Shown here: positions 56,591 through 64,000 of the stretch, one piece after another
Layout: the number at the start of each line of letters is the position of its first letter
Position numbering within the stretch: the stretch's first letter is position 1
Assembly (NCBI GenBank): GCA_022750295.1
Contig: JAKIVZ010000010.1
Location: forward strand, 1-64,000
Source of the DNA: Candidatus Lutacidiplasma silvani
GTDB taxonomy: Archaea > Thermoplasmatota > Thermoplasmata > Lutacidiplasmatales > UBA184
Direction: 5' to 3'
DNA length: 64,000 nucleotides
The notes under the pieces: model-generated
The model's database searches: none
What the model was told of the DNA's origin: nothing
Seen by the model: the letters and a program-made list of their open reading frames with translations, nothing else
Made by a program: the position numbers and the translations under genes

Positions 56591-57124
56591 CTACTGGGGC
56601 AGCCAGCCGAGCCGGTGGAGCTCGCCGAGGATCTTCTCGGCCGACTGCGCGGGCGTCGAGCTCCTCGTGTCGATGACGATCTCCGGATGCTCGGGGGGCT
56701 CGTAGGGGTCGTCGACGCCGGTCATCTCGTGGATCTCGCCGGCCCGGGCCTTCTTGTACAGTCCCTTCACGTCCCGCTGCTCGCAGAGCTCGAGCGGGGT
56801 GTTGACGTAGACCTCGACGAAGCTGCCGATGTCGGCGCGCGCCTTCGCGCGCGAGGAGCGGTACGGGCTGATCAAGGCGACGACGGGGATGACGCCGTTC
56901 CGTGCCAGGACCTTCGCGACGTACGTCACGCGGGCCGCGTGGGCCTCCCGGGCCTTTCGGTCGAACCCAAGGTCGGAGCTGAGTCCCTTGCGGATCTCGT
57001 CTCCGTCGAGCAGTTCGGTGAACCGACCCATCGCCTGGAGCCGGGGCGTGAGCTCCTTCGCGATGGTCGTCTTTCCGGCGCTCGGCAACCCCGTCAGCCA
57101 GATGCAGAATCCGCGCTCTTTCAT
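56591..57124 (-). CDS. cysC: Adenylylsulfate kinase
   Basis: This enzyme phosphorylates APS to PAPS. It has Walker A GLPSAGKTT (residues 11-19), the FTELLDGDEIRKGLSSDLGF block, VALISPYRSSRAKARA, FVEVYVNTPLELCEQRDVKG and a YEPPEHPEIVIDT C-terminal motif. The length of 177 residues is typical. TTCTTAAGG (57165-57173 on the minus strand) is a plausible TATA box, and GGTGA lies about eight bases before the ATG, so this mRNA has a short leader with a Shine-Dalgarno-like site. No PAPS reductase is in the window. Confidence 0.94.
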   Translation of the reverse strand: MKERGFCIWLTGLPSAGKTTIAKELTPRLQAMGRFTELLDGDEIRKGLSSDLGFDRKAREAHAARVTYVAKVLARNGVIPVVALISPYRSSRAKARADIGSFVEVYVNTPLELCEQRDVKGLYKKARAGEIHEMTGVDDPYEPPEHPEIVIDTRSSTPAQSAEKILGELHRLGWLPQ

Positions 57125-57266
57125 CCTTCGGTCACCGTGCTGGATGGCGGGCCGACTCGCCTTCCCTTAAGAACGTTGCGCGTCCGATTCCGCTCGTCTC
57201 ATCGCCGGATTCGGGCCCCGTTCGGCGCCGGGCGCGGACCGGCCTGAGGTTCCGGTCGGGACCGTC

Positions 57267-58436
57267 TCAGCGCGGACCGGCGCCGAGCTCGGCAAACAGT
57301 CGTACGTAGTCGCCGGCAACGTCGTCCCAGGTCCGGACGGGGGGAGGACCGGTCGGTCGCTCCTGGCCGAGGAGCCGTCGGAGCGCGTGCGCGAGGGCGC
57401 TCGCGTCGCGCGGAGGGACGAGGATTCCCCGGACTCCGTCGTGGGGAATCGATTCCGCGGCGCCGGGCAGGTCCGAGCCCGCGACCGGGGTCCCGCACAT
57501 CGCGGCCTCCTCGAGGGCCGTCGCCGACGATTCGAGGGTTCCGATCGACGGGCAGCAGACCACGTCGGCGAACCGGTAGAGGTCCCCGATCTCCTCGTCG
57601 GGGACGAATCCGAGGAAACGGACGGCGCCGCCGAGCCCCCGACGGGCCGACTCGGCCTTCAGCTCCTCCAGGAGCGGACCCCGACCGGCGATCAAGACGG
57701 TGAACGCGACGCTTTCGCGTCGGAGCAGCTCCGCCGCTTCGAGCAGCACCGAGACGCCCTTGTACGGAACCAGCCGCCCGACGAACACCACGGTCTTTCC
57801 GGCAACGTCGGCGGGGATCGAGGCGGGGCGTCGGCCCGATGGGCCTCGCCTCAAGCCCAACCGGTCGGCGTCCGCCCCCTTCGCGATGACCCGGACCTTC
57901 GGGAGGTACCGGGAGAGGACGGGGGAGGCCTCGGCGTACCCGCGGCTGTTGGAGACGACGACGTCGCAATTCGCGAGCGCCGGGTAGGCCGAGAGGCGGC
58001 GGTACGCAGGGGTGACGAGCCCCGCGCCCGGGACCTTCGACGCGCCGGAAAGGTCGGCGTCCATGTGGTAGGTGAGGACCGTCGGGACGCCGGCGTGCTT
58101 CGCCCACCGGACCGCCGGGGACTCGACGAGCGGAAACGGCATGTGGAGTTGCAAGACCGACGCGGAGGCGATCGCGCTCCGCAGCCGCTTCCGGGGCGCG
58201 TGTCCGACCAGGAGCGGACGTTGCATGACCTCCCGCGCCGCGAGGAGCTCGAACGTCGCCTTTCCGAGATCGATCGCCCCGGTCGCCGGCGTGTACCGCA
58301 CGGTCGTGGCGAGCGCCGAGGTCGGCCCGTGGTCGGCGTAGCGTCGGACGAGCTGGTAGGCGTACTCCTCGGTGCCCCCGCGGTAGGTGGGAGGCAGGGG
58401 GACGACAACGGTCACCGGCCCCGGTCGGGCCGTCAC
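57267..58436 (-). CDS. GT4-family glycosyltransferase
   Basis: This 389-residue GT-B enzyme probably builds a surface polysaccharide or lipid-linked oligosaccharide. Features are VVVPLPPTYRGGTEEYAYQL (acceptor-side Gly-rich loop), VLQLHMPFPLVESP, TVVFVGRLVPYKGVSVLLEA and the E-x7-E motif ESSATALEE followed by CGTPVAGSDLPG. Start GTG at 58436 overlaps the flippase stop (GTGA), so it is translated with the flippase. The frame is open far upstream, but that is a shadow of the flippase. Confidence 0.9.
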   Translation of the reverse strand: MTARPGPVTVVVPLPPTYRGGTEEYAYQLVRRYADHGPTSALATTVRYTPATGAIDLGKATFELLAAREVMQRPLLVGHAPRKRLRSAIASASVLQLHMPFPLVESPAVRWAKHAGVPTVLTYHMDADLSGASKVPGAGLVTPAYRRLSAYPALANCDVVVSNSRGYAEASPVLSRYLPKVRVIAKGADADRLGLRRGPSGRRPASIPADVAGKTVVFVGRLVPYKGVSVLLEAAELLRRESVAFTVLIAGRGPLLEELKAESARRGLGGAVRFLGFVPDEEIGDLYRFADVVCCPSIGTLESSATALEEAAMCGTPVAGSDLPGAAESIPHDGVRGILVPPRDASALAHALRRLLGQERPTGPPPVRTWDDVAGDYVRLFAELGAGPR

Positions 58437-59956
58437 GCCGGTGCCTCCGGCAACGGAGCCGGAGGGGCCGGGACCGAGTAGCGACCGATGATGCGCCGCA
58501 CGAGCGGCATCGGGCGTCCGGTCAGCCGTTCGAGGACGTTGGCGGCGACCATGTCCCCCGGGTCGAGGCTCCGGGAGAGGACGAGCACGGCGAGGAACAG
58601 CGCGACGCCGAAGAAGTACATCGGGAAGACGATGAATTTCGTGATCGGGAGGGCGCCGACGAGGTAGAAGATCGGGACGCCGATCGCGAGGGTGCCGAGG
58701 ACCGGTACGAGGAGGATTCTCCGATACGGTGTGATCCGGTCGGTCCGGAAGAGATAGATCAGTCCCACGCCCGGATACAGGCACCGGGCGACGGTCCAGG
58801 CGATCGCGGCCCCGATCAGCCCGTAGAAGGGGATGAGCCCGAAGCTGAGGGCCATGTTGGCGAACGCCGCGATCCCGGTCGTGACGAGGAGCGGGCGGGC
58901 GTACCCCATTCCGGCCATGCACGCGTTCACCGGACCGAGGGTCACCGAGAAGAACGAACCAAAGACGAGGATCTCGAGGGCGGTGGTCGCCCCGAGGAAC
59001 TTCGGCCCGAACACGGTGTCGATCGATTGCGACGGGAGGCAGACGAACAAGAGGAACATCGGGACCGTGATGGCGAGGGTCCAGCGGGTCGAAGTGACGA
59101 ACGTCCGGCGAATCGTCTCGTGGTCGTTCTCGGCGGTGAGCCGGGCCGCGGTGGGCATGTAGATGTACGTCAGGGCGCCGTTCCCGACGAGGAGCAGCCG
59201 GGCGAGGATCATCGCGGTCGAGTAGAGTCCGACGGCGGTGGTCGGGCGGAACACCCCGAGGATCAACGTGTCGACGTACGCCGTCACGAACTGCAGCGAG
59301 GCGACCCCCCACAGGGCGACGGAGAGGGTCCACAGTTGGGAACGGGGTCGCAGGGGGACGTGCTCGGCCGGAGGAAGTCGGGCCGGAAGCTTGCGGATCG
59401 TGTAGACCACGAGGAGGGCGAGGGTGACCCCCTGGCTCGCGGTGTACCCGATGAGGGCGCCGGTGAACCCCCAGTGGAAGACGAGGACGCCCGCGAGGAA
59501 GATCACGAAGAGCGCGGGCGCGGCGACGCCGTTGAACCAGGCGTTCGGGACGCTGTCCTCGAACCCCTGGAAGATCGACGCGAGCATCGCGGCCATCATC
59601 TGGAACCCGACGGTGGTGCTGAACAGGCGGAACACGACGGTCAGCCCCGAGTTGTGGAACAGGGCGGCGAGCTCGGGTGCGGCGAGATAGATGAGCGACG
59701 AAACGACGACCGAGGCGGCGCCGGTGATCAGGAGTCCCCAGCGGATCAGCGCCCGGCGCTCGCCCGGGTCCCGCTCGTAGGAGATCGACCGGGCGACCGC
59801 CTGGTTGAGCCCGAGGAGCGCGACCAGGGAAAGAAGGCCGGTGAGCGCGAGACCGATCGAGAACTCGCCCCACGCCTCGAGGCCGAACGACCGGGCGAGT
59901 CCGACCCGGCCGAAGAAGCTGAAAACGAGGAGCAGGACGGTGCTCGCCGCCATCAC
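58433..59956 (-). CDS. Polysaccharide flippase (Wzx/MATE-like)
   Basis: This protein has about 14 hydrophobic helices over 507 residues. Its N-terminal motif is LARSFGLEAWGEFSIGLALT, typical of oligosaccharide flippases ('aR.lG...yG.f'), and helix-loop patterns recur to the end. It would move lipid-linked glycans across the membrane. The given start is the GTG-ATG pair at 59956. The frame continues open for about 33 more codons to the glmM-like TAG without another normal start codon, and that extension (ending LNIVGKGTAV) looks protein-like, so a CTG start further upstream is possible. Confidence 0.88.
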   Translation of the reverse strand: MMAASTVLLLVFSFFGRVGLARSFGLEAWGEFSIGLALTGLLSLVALLGLNQAVARSISYERDPGERRALIRWGLLITGAASVVVSSLIYLAAPELAALFHNSGLTVVFRLFSTTVGFQMMAAMLASIFQGFEDSVPNAWFNGVAAPALFVIFLAGVLVFHWGFTGALIGYTASQGVTLALLVVYTIRKLPARLPPAEHVPLRPRSQLWTLSVALWGVASLQFVTAYVDTLILGVFRPTTAVGLYSTAMILARLLLVGNGALTYIYMPTAARLTAENDHETIRRTFVTSTRWTLAITVPMFLLFVCLPSQSIDTVFGPKFLGATTALEILVFGSFFSVTLGPVNACMAGMGYARPLLVTTGIAAFANMALSFGLIPFYGLIGAAIAWTVARCLYPGVGLIYLFRTDRITPYRRILLVPVLGTLAIGVPIFYLVGALPITKFIVFPMYFFGVALFLAVLVLSRSLDPGDMVAANVLERLTGRPMPLVRRIIGRYSVPAPPAPLPEAPA

Positions 59957-60061
59957 GGCGGTCCCCTTCCCGACGATGTTCAGGGACCGGTGATACGCGG
60001 CCTCCGTAGCGTCGAGCGGGCCCGGGTCCGGCGCGGGGCCGGCCTCGAAGGCGGCCAGGGC

Positions 60062-61465
60062 CTACCTCGGCCCGGTCGAGGGGGACGATTCCGCGACGTA
60101 CGCGCTGACGAGCCCGACGGCCCGCTCGCACATCGTCTTCGCGCGGTCGGCATCGCGGCTCTCCGCGTAGACGCGGCAGATCGGCTCGGTCCCCGACGGC
60201 CGCACGAGGATCCAGCCGTCGGGGTAGAACGCCTTCACGCCGTCGATCGTCACCATCCGCTCCGAGTCCGCGCCGAGGGTGGTGCGGACCCGCTCCAGGA
60301 CGGCCGCCTTCGACGCAGCCGGAAGCGGGACGTTTCGCTTGACGACGTGGAACTTCGGGAGGTCCGAGAGGAGTCCGCCCAGCGACTTTCCGGTCTCCGC
60401 CAGGAGGTCGAGCATCATGGCCGAACTCATCGGGCCGTCCCGGGCGTCCTGGTGTTCGGGCCAGTAGTAGCCCCCGTTCTCCTCGCCACCGAACACCGCA
60501 TGCTCCTCGAGAATGCCGCGCGCGACCGGGAGCGAACCCGAGCGCGTGATGACGAGCTTGCCACCCGCGACCCGGACCGCCTCCTCGACGCAACGGGTCG
60601 AGGTGACGCTGGTCACGACGGTCCCGCCGCCCTTGCGGCGCAAGACCTCCCGGGCGAACAGCCCGAGGGACTCCTCGCCGGGGATGTACCGGCCCGTCTC
60701 GTCGACGAACGCGATCCGGTCCGAGTCGCCGTCGTGGGCGATCCCGAGGTCGGCCCCGACCGCAACCACCGTCTTCCGGAGGTCGGCGAGGTTCGCTTCG
60801 GTCGGTTCCGACGGGTGCCCGGGGAAGTGACCGTCGGGGTTCGCATTCAGCGTCGTGAGGCGGCAGCCGAGCGACCGGAGGAGCTGCGGGCTCGTGGCCG
60901 CGCTGGTGCCGTTCCCGCAGTCGAGAACGACCCGGAGCTTCCGGGCCGCGATCCGGGGCCGGTCAACGCGCGAGACGATGGACTGCAGGTACCGCGCGAC
61001 CCCGTTGGTGTCGGGCCGGATCGGTGCGGCCTTTTCCCAGACGGGGACCGCGTGCTTGCGGAAGTGGACGTTCCGCTCGATCGCGTGCTCCTCCTCCGGC
61101 GTGATCTCGAGCCCTTCCGGGCCACAGAACTTGATCCCGTTGAAGTCGGTCGGGTTGTGCGAGGCGGTGACCATCAGTCCGAGGCGCGCCTTCAGCGCCA
61201 GGACGTTGTACTGCAGGCAGGGGGTCGGCATGGCGCCGAGCTCGACGACCTCGACCGCATCCATCGAGAGGACCCCGGCGAGGATGCGGGCGATCCCCGG
61301 ACTCGTCGTCCGGAAATCCTGGGCGATCAAGACCGGTCCTTCCCCTCCGAGGATCTCGGCGGTCGCCGCCGCGACCTCGGCGATGAACACCGGCGAGAAG
61401 TCGGCGTTGACGACGCGACGAATCCCGTCGGTCCCGAAGAGTCGGGGCACGGCGGGTTCGGTCAT
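60062..61465 (-). CDS. Phosphoglucosamine mutase/phosphomannomutase family
   Basis: This 467-residue alpha-D-phosphohexomutase has LFGTDGIRRVVNADFSP at the N-terminus, the phosphoserine loop in LMVTASHNPTDFNGIKF, metal-binding DGDSDRIAFVD, sugar-binding GEENGGYYWPEHQDARDG and phosphate-binding ILVRPSGTEPICRVYAE. GEENGG plus TASHNP favours archaeal GlmM-type enzymes, but substrate preference cannot be fixed by eye. It feeds nucleotide-sugar synthesis for the adjacent glycan genes. Confidence 0.92.
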   Translation of the reverse strand: MTEPAVPRLFGTDGIRRVVNADFSPVFIAEVAAATAEILGGEGPVLIAQDFRTTSPGIARILAGVLSMDAVEVVELGAMPTPCLQYNVLALKARLGLMVTASHNPTDFNGIKFCGPEGLEITPEEEHAIERNVHFRKHAVPVWEKAAPIRPDTNGVARYLQSIVSRVDRPRIAARKLRVVLDCGNGTSAATSPQLLRSLGCRLTTLNANPDGHFPGHPSEPTEANLADLRKTVVAVGADLGIAHDGDSDRIAFVDETGRYIPGEESLGLFAREVLRRKGGGTVVTSVTSTRCVEEAVRVAGGKLVITRSGSLPVARGILEEHAVFGGEENGGYYWPEHQDARDGPMSSAMMLDLLAETGKSLGGLLSDLPKFHVVKRNVPLPAASKAAVLERVRTTLGADSERMVTIDGVKAFYPDGWILVRPSGTEPICRVYAESRDADRAKTMCERAVGLVSAYVAESSPSTGPR

Positions 61466-61488
61466 GGGCTCGCCGGGTACCGGGGTGT

Positions 61489-61497
61489 CTAATAACC
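61489..61497 (-). promoter_or_regulatory. TATA box of the phosphohexomutase-flippase-GT4 operon
   Basis: On the minus strand this reads GGTTATTAG, centred about 27 bases before the ATG at 61465, indicating a leaderless transcript. Confidence 0.6.
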
Positions 61498-61571
61498 TTA
61501 CGGCGCGGCGCTCCCCGCCGTCTCACTCCCCGGCGGAGCGTCGGAGCCGGGCCGCGTCGCCCCGGTTCGAC

Positions 61572-62921
61572 CTACGCCGAGCTGTCGGCGGGGACCAGCA
61601 TCGTGGCCCGTTGGCTCTCGTCGATCTGGCGGTAGACCTTGAGCGAGTCGGCGTTCGCGGTCAAGAGCGCGAGCTCCTTCTGGCCCATCGACGAGTGGAA
61701 CGACGACGTGAGGATCGCCAGCGACCGGAACCGGCTGCTCGCCCCGGGTTCGAGTCGGTAGCCGCCCGACCGGTTGAGGTCCGTCGGGAGGGCGAACGGG
61801 TCCTCGCCGAGGGGGACGTAGACGAGCCGCCGGGTGTTCGGCAATCCGACCACGGCCACCGACATCGGGTCGGAGCCGGGGGCGTCGGACGGGAGCGAAA
61901 CGACGATCGGAACCCGACCGTCCCGGCTGACCGCCGCATCGAGAGGGAGGGGGCTCGGGGGTCCGACGACCGACTGCTTCACCGGGTCGTAGGGGATGAC
62001 CGTCACTTTGGAGCCGATCTTTCCCGCCTTCAGGCGGGTGGCGAGGCTGTTCGCCTCGGCCAGGCGGCCGATCGGGCTGAAGACGACGAGGTCGTGGGCG
62101 TCCGTCGCGAGGCAGATCGCCTGCAGGTCCCGGAGCGGTTGCTGGAACGGCAGGTCCCGAGGCTTCCGGAGCGGGTCGGCCCGGATTCGGGCAGCGCCGG
62201 AGTGGCGCACGATTCCGAGGAAGATGCGGGCGCCGTCGCGGACCGCGTGGAGCTTCGCCACCCCAATCCGGTTCCGATAGGAGATCGGGATCTGCGAAAC
62301 CCGGAGCCCGGAGCGGAACGACTTGAGGAACACTTCGGACTCGATCTCGAACCCGGTCGACTCGAGGGCGAGCCCCGGAACGACGTCGGTCCGGACCCCC
62401 CAGAGTCCGCTGCAGATGTCGAGGATCGGCGAGTGGCTCAGCTGGGCCGCGAGGTAGTTGAGGAGCCCGTCCCCGACGCGGTGCACCGCAGCCCGGACGA
62501 CGCCGAGCGGGTTGAACTCCGGTCGGCGGACCCCGATGACAAGGTCGGATCCGGCTTCCAGAAGCGAGAGGACGGAGGCGATCCCCGCGCCCGGGTACGT
62601 GTAATCGGCGTCGATGAGGACCGCGTAGCGCATCCCGTGGGTCCGGGCCCATTCAAGACCTTCGCGGGTCGCGCCGCCCTTCCCCTTCGTCGTCTGCATG
62701 ACGACGGTCGCGCCGTACCTGTTCGCGACCTCCACCGTGCGGTCGGTCGAGTGGCCATCGAGGACGAGGAACGTCGGGGCGAATCCGGCCGCCACGAGGT
62801 GCCCGACGGGAATGTCGTCGAGCGTGCGGGCGAGGCCCTCTTCTTCGTTCAGCGTCGGCAGGACGATGGCGACGGGCACCGGGCCGTTGCCCGATGCGGG
62901 GGAGGAGGTTTCGTCGGTCAT
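61572..62921 (-). CDS. GT2 glycosyltransferase with C-terminal unknown domain
   Basis: Residues 15-240 form a GT-A fold like dolichol-phosphate mannosyl/glucosyltransferases: VAIVLPTLNEEEGLARTLDD, LVLDGHSTDRTVEVANRYGA and the DxD motif in VLIDADYTYPGAGI, then SGLWGVRTDVV and SEVFLKSFRSGL. The C-terminal 200 residues carry no membrane helices and no recognised family. They look alpha/beta, with segments such as DLVVFSPIGRLAEANSLATR and LVYVPLGEDPFALPTDL. The fusion is unusual and may regulate or dock the enzyme. It is divergent from the phosphodiesterase gene. Confidence 0.87.
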   Translation of the reverse strand: MTDETSSPASGNGPVPVAIVLPTLNEEEGLARTLDDIPVGHLVAAGFAPTFLVLDGHSTDRTVEVANRYGATVVMQTTKGKGGATREGLEWARTHGMRYAVLIDADYTYPGAGIASVLSLLEAGSDLVIGVRRPEFNPLGVVRAAVHRVGDGLLNYLAAQLSHSPILDICSGLWGVRTDVVPGLALESTGFEIESEVFLKSFRSGLRVSQIPISYRNRIGVAKLHAVRDGARIFLGIVRHSGAARIRADPLRKPRDLPFQQPLRDLQAICLATDAHDLVVFSPIGRLAEANSLATRLKAGKIGSKVTVIPYDPVKQSVVGPPSPLPLDAAVSRDGRVPIVVSLPSDAPGSDPMSVAVVGLPNTRRLVYVPLGEDPFALPTDLNRSGGYRLEPGASSRFRSLAILTSSFHSSMGQKELALLTANADSLKVYRQIDESQRATMLVPADSSA

Positions 62922-63181
62922 CGTGAGTTGGTTCTCCGGCGTCCCGCCGCGTCGGTCCGACTGACCTTCCGCGAAGGTCCGGTCGCCCGATCGACGGTCC
63001 GTTTGAGCAAGCGGCCGACGGAGGTCCCCCTCTTAAGGCCTTTTTCATCGCTCCGAATTTGCGTGACTATGTGAGACACACGCATACACATTGGCCGATT
63101 CGGCGCCGACCCGATCGAACTGCGACGCATCCATCCTCCGTTCGGTCAAGCTTTTATCCATGGGTCGGCCGCGGCGGCCCG
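62922..63181. promoter_or_regulatory. Divergent promoter region
   Basis: This 260-base region lies between the GT2 (minus) and phosphodiesterase (plus) genes and is more A/T-rich than its surroundings. CTTTTATCC (63151-63159) is centred 27 bases before the plus-strand ATG. CTTAAGAGG on the minus strand near 63030-63038 is TATA-like for GT2 and would leave a leader of about 90 bases. That leader contains a perfect hairpin GACCTTC-CGC-GAAGGTC (62963-62979). Confidence 0.5.
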
Positions 63182-64000
63182 ATGACAACCACTCCGGAAC
63201 GGGTCCTCGTTCTTGGACTTGACTCCGTCCCGCCCGAACTTCTGTTCGACCGATTCCGGCCGATGATGCCGAACCTCGAACGGCTTCTCGCTCGGTGTCA
63301 GTGGGGGACGCTCAAGGCGTGCGACCCGCCGATCACGGTACCGTCCTGGGCGGTGATGTTCACCGGAATGGACCCGGGGACGCTCGGGATCTACGGATTC
63401 CGGCATCGCCGCCCCCGGACGTACTGGGACACGTACTCGCCGAGCCCGCAGATGCTGCCCCATCCGCCGGTCTGGGAGGTGCTGACGCGCCTCGGCAAGC
63501 GATGCGCGGTGATCGGGATGCCGCCCGGATACCCGGCCCCGAAGATCAACGGGGTGTACATCTCGGATTTCCTGACCCCGGAGAAGGCGAAGGATTGGGT
63601 GCATCCGGCTTCTCTCGCTCCCGAGGTCTTAGCCGTGGCCGGGGGTTATGAATTTGACGTAACATTCCGAGCCGACGACCGCGACCGGATCGGGGCGGAG
63701 CTGTTCGCGATGACCCGCAAGCGCTGGGCGGTGGCGCGGCACTTCTGGCAGAAGGAACCGTGGGATTTCTTCGCGCTCCACGAGATCGGACCGGACCGGC
63801 TCCACCACACGTTCTGGAAGTACTTCGACACCGCCCACCCCCGGTACGAGAACCACCCGGTGTTCGCGAAGCTCGTCGACGACTATTACCGGCTCCTCGA
63901 TGAGGAGATCGGGAAGCTGCTTGCCATGGTCCCCGATGACGTCACGATCATGGTCCTCTCGGACCACGGGAGCCAGGGGATGGACGGCTGCTTCTGCATC
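63182..64000 (+). CDS. Alkaline-phosphatase-superfamily phosphodiesterase, 3' end outside window
   Basis: The first 273 residues are visible and the frame runs off the right edge. VLVLGLDSVPPELLFDRFRP carries the metal-binding Asp; DPPITVPSWAVMFTGMDPGT carries the Thr/Ser nucleophile, and LGIYGFRHRRPRTYW follows. IGPDRLHHTFWKYFD and VLSDHGSQGMDG supply the remaining His and Asp ligands. The family (type I phosphodiesterase/nucleotide pyrophosphatase) includes enzymes acting on nucleotides, phospholipids or glycan phosphates. Beside glycan genes, a role in surface-polymer metabolism is possible. The start fits a TATA box 27 bases upstream. Confidence 0.88.
   Translation, partial: MTTTPERVLVLGLDSVPPELLFDRFRPMMPNLERLLARCQWGTLKACDPPITVPSWAVMFTGMDPGTLGIYGFRHRRPRTYWDTYSPSPQMLPHPPVWEVLTRLGKRCAVIGMPPGYPAPKINGVYISDFLTPEKAKDWVHPASLAPEVLAVAGGYEFDVTFRADDRDRIGAELFAMTRKRWAVARHFWQKEPWDFFALHEIGPDRLHHTFWKYFDTAHPRYENHPVFAKLVDDYYRLLDEEIGKLLAMVPDDVTIMVLSDHGSQGMDGCFCI

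Noticed and set aside
58437-60593. GT4 frame extended to an 1108-residue protein
   Set aside because: Residues upstream of the GTG at 58436 are an alternative-frame reading of the flippase and phosphohexomutase. The GTGA overlap gives a natural start.
1-64000. CRISPR array
   Set aside because: No set of short, regularly spaced, near-identical repeats was seen. The repeats found (19-base att, 13-base end motif, 16-base inverted pair, two 70-base imperfect repeats) do not fit an array.

Overview
The window is chromosomal DNA of a very GC-rich archaeon. The evidence is a set of archaeal marker genes: the three ether-lipid enzymes GGGP synthase, a UbiA-type DGGGP synthase and CarS; archaeal D-aminoacyl-tRNA deacylase DtdA; tRNA-splicing endonuclease EndA; a GHMP-type shikimate kinase; the archaeal AroA'/AroB' entry to the shikimate pathway; and DUF2070. 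TATA boxes about 25-29 bases upstream of several start codons imply leaderless transcripts. The gene mix (several GH15 enzymes, DUF2070, long helical-repeat proteins) would fit a high-GC Thermoplasmatota-type lineage. That placement is an inference, not read from a marker phylogeny.

Region 1 (1-3315) holds a partial helical-repeat protein, a conserved-looking unknown and a tRNA-Glu(CUC) gene. The tRNA T-loop is split by 32 extra bases, best read as a non-canonical intron.

Region 2 (3302-19107) is an integrated mobile element of about 15.8 kb. It is bounded by a 19-base direct repeat of the tRNA-Glu 3' end, with a 13-base motif in inverted orientation just inside each end. It carries a tyrosine integrase, an AbrB-like regulator with its own operator-like palindrome, a PrimPol/SF3-helicase replication protein, a serine recombinase, two unusual non-coding segments (a 16-base inverted repeat around 161 bases, and a 620-base repeat-rich gap) and a cargo block. 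The cargo is an AbiV-like protein, a four-gene minus-strand membrane/zinc/J-domain cluster, a DUF262-HNH protein, a single-chain restriction-modification enzyme and a HEPN ribonuclease-like protein. Its base composition is visibly less GC-biased than the flanks.

Region 3 (19108-21773) holds small exported or membrane proteins of unknown function, one possibly broken by an in-frame TGA. Region 4 (21818-26383) has a diphthine-ammonia-ligase-family protein, DtdA, a ribbon-helix-helix regulator and a pair of M16 peptidase-family proteins.

Region 5 (26479-33726, plus strand) is a tight operon: DGGGP synthase, GGGP synthase, DUF2070, M20 peptidase, CarS, orotate phosphoribosyltransferase and EndA. 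It groups three steps of archaeal membrane-lipid synthesis. A Cys/Gly/His-tailed lipoprotein follows on the opposite strand.

Region 6 (35162-44770, minus strand) is one overlapping operon for common aromatic biosynthesis: aroA', aroB', aroDE fusion, aroK, aroA, aroC, asd, lysC, trpF. Including asd and lysC makes sense because AroA' consumes aspartate semialdehyde. Upstream lies a PqqC/haem-oxygenase-fold protein and an MFS exporter.

Region 7 (47188-54331) is an alpha-glucan cluster: GT4, GH57, GH15, GH15. Region 8 (54448-57124) has a HAD phosphatase, ATP sulfurylase and APS kinase. Region 9 (57267-64000) is surface-polysaccharide related: GT4, flippase, phosphohexomutase, GT2 and a partial phosphodiesterase-superfamily protein running off the window.
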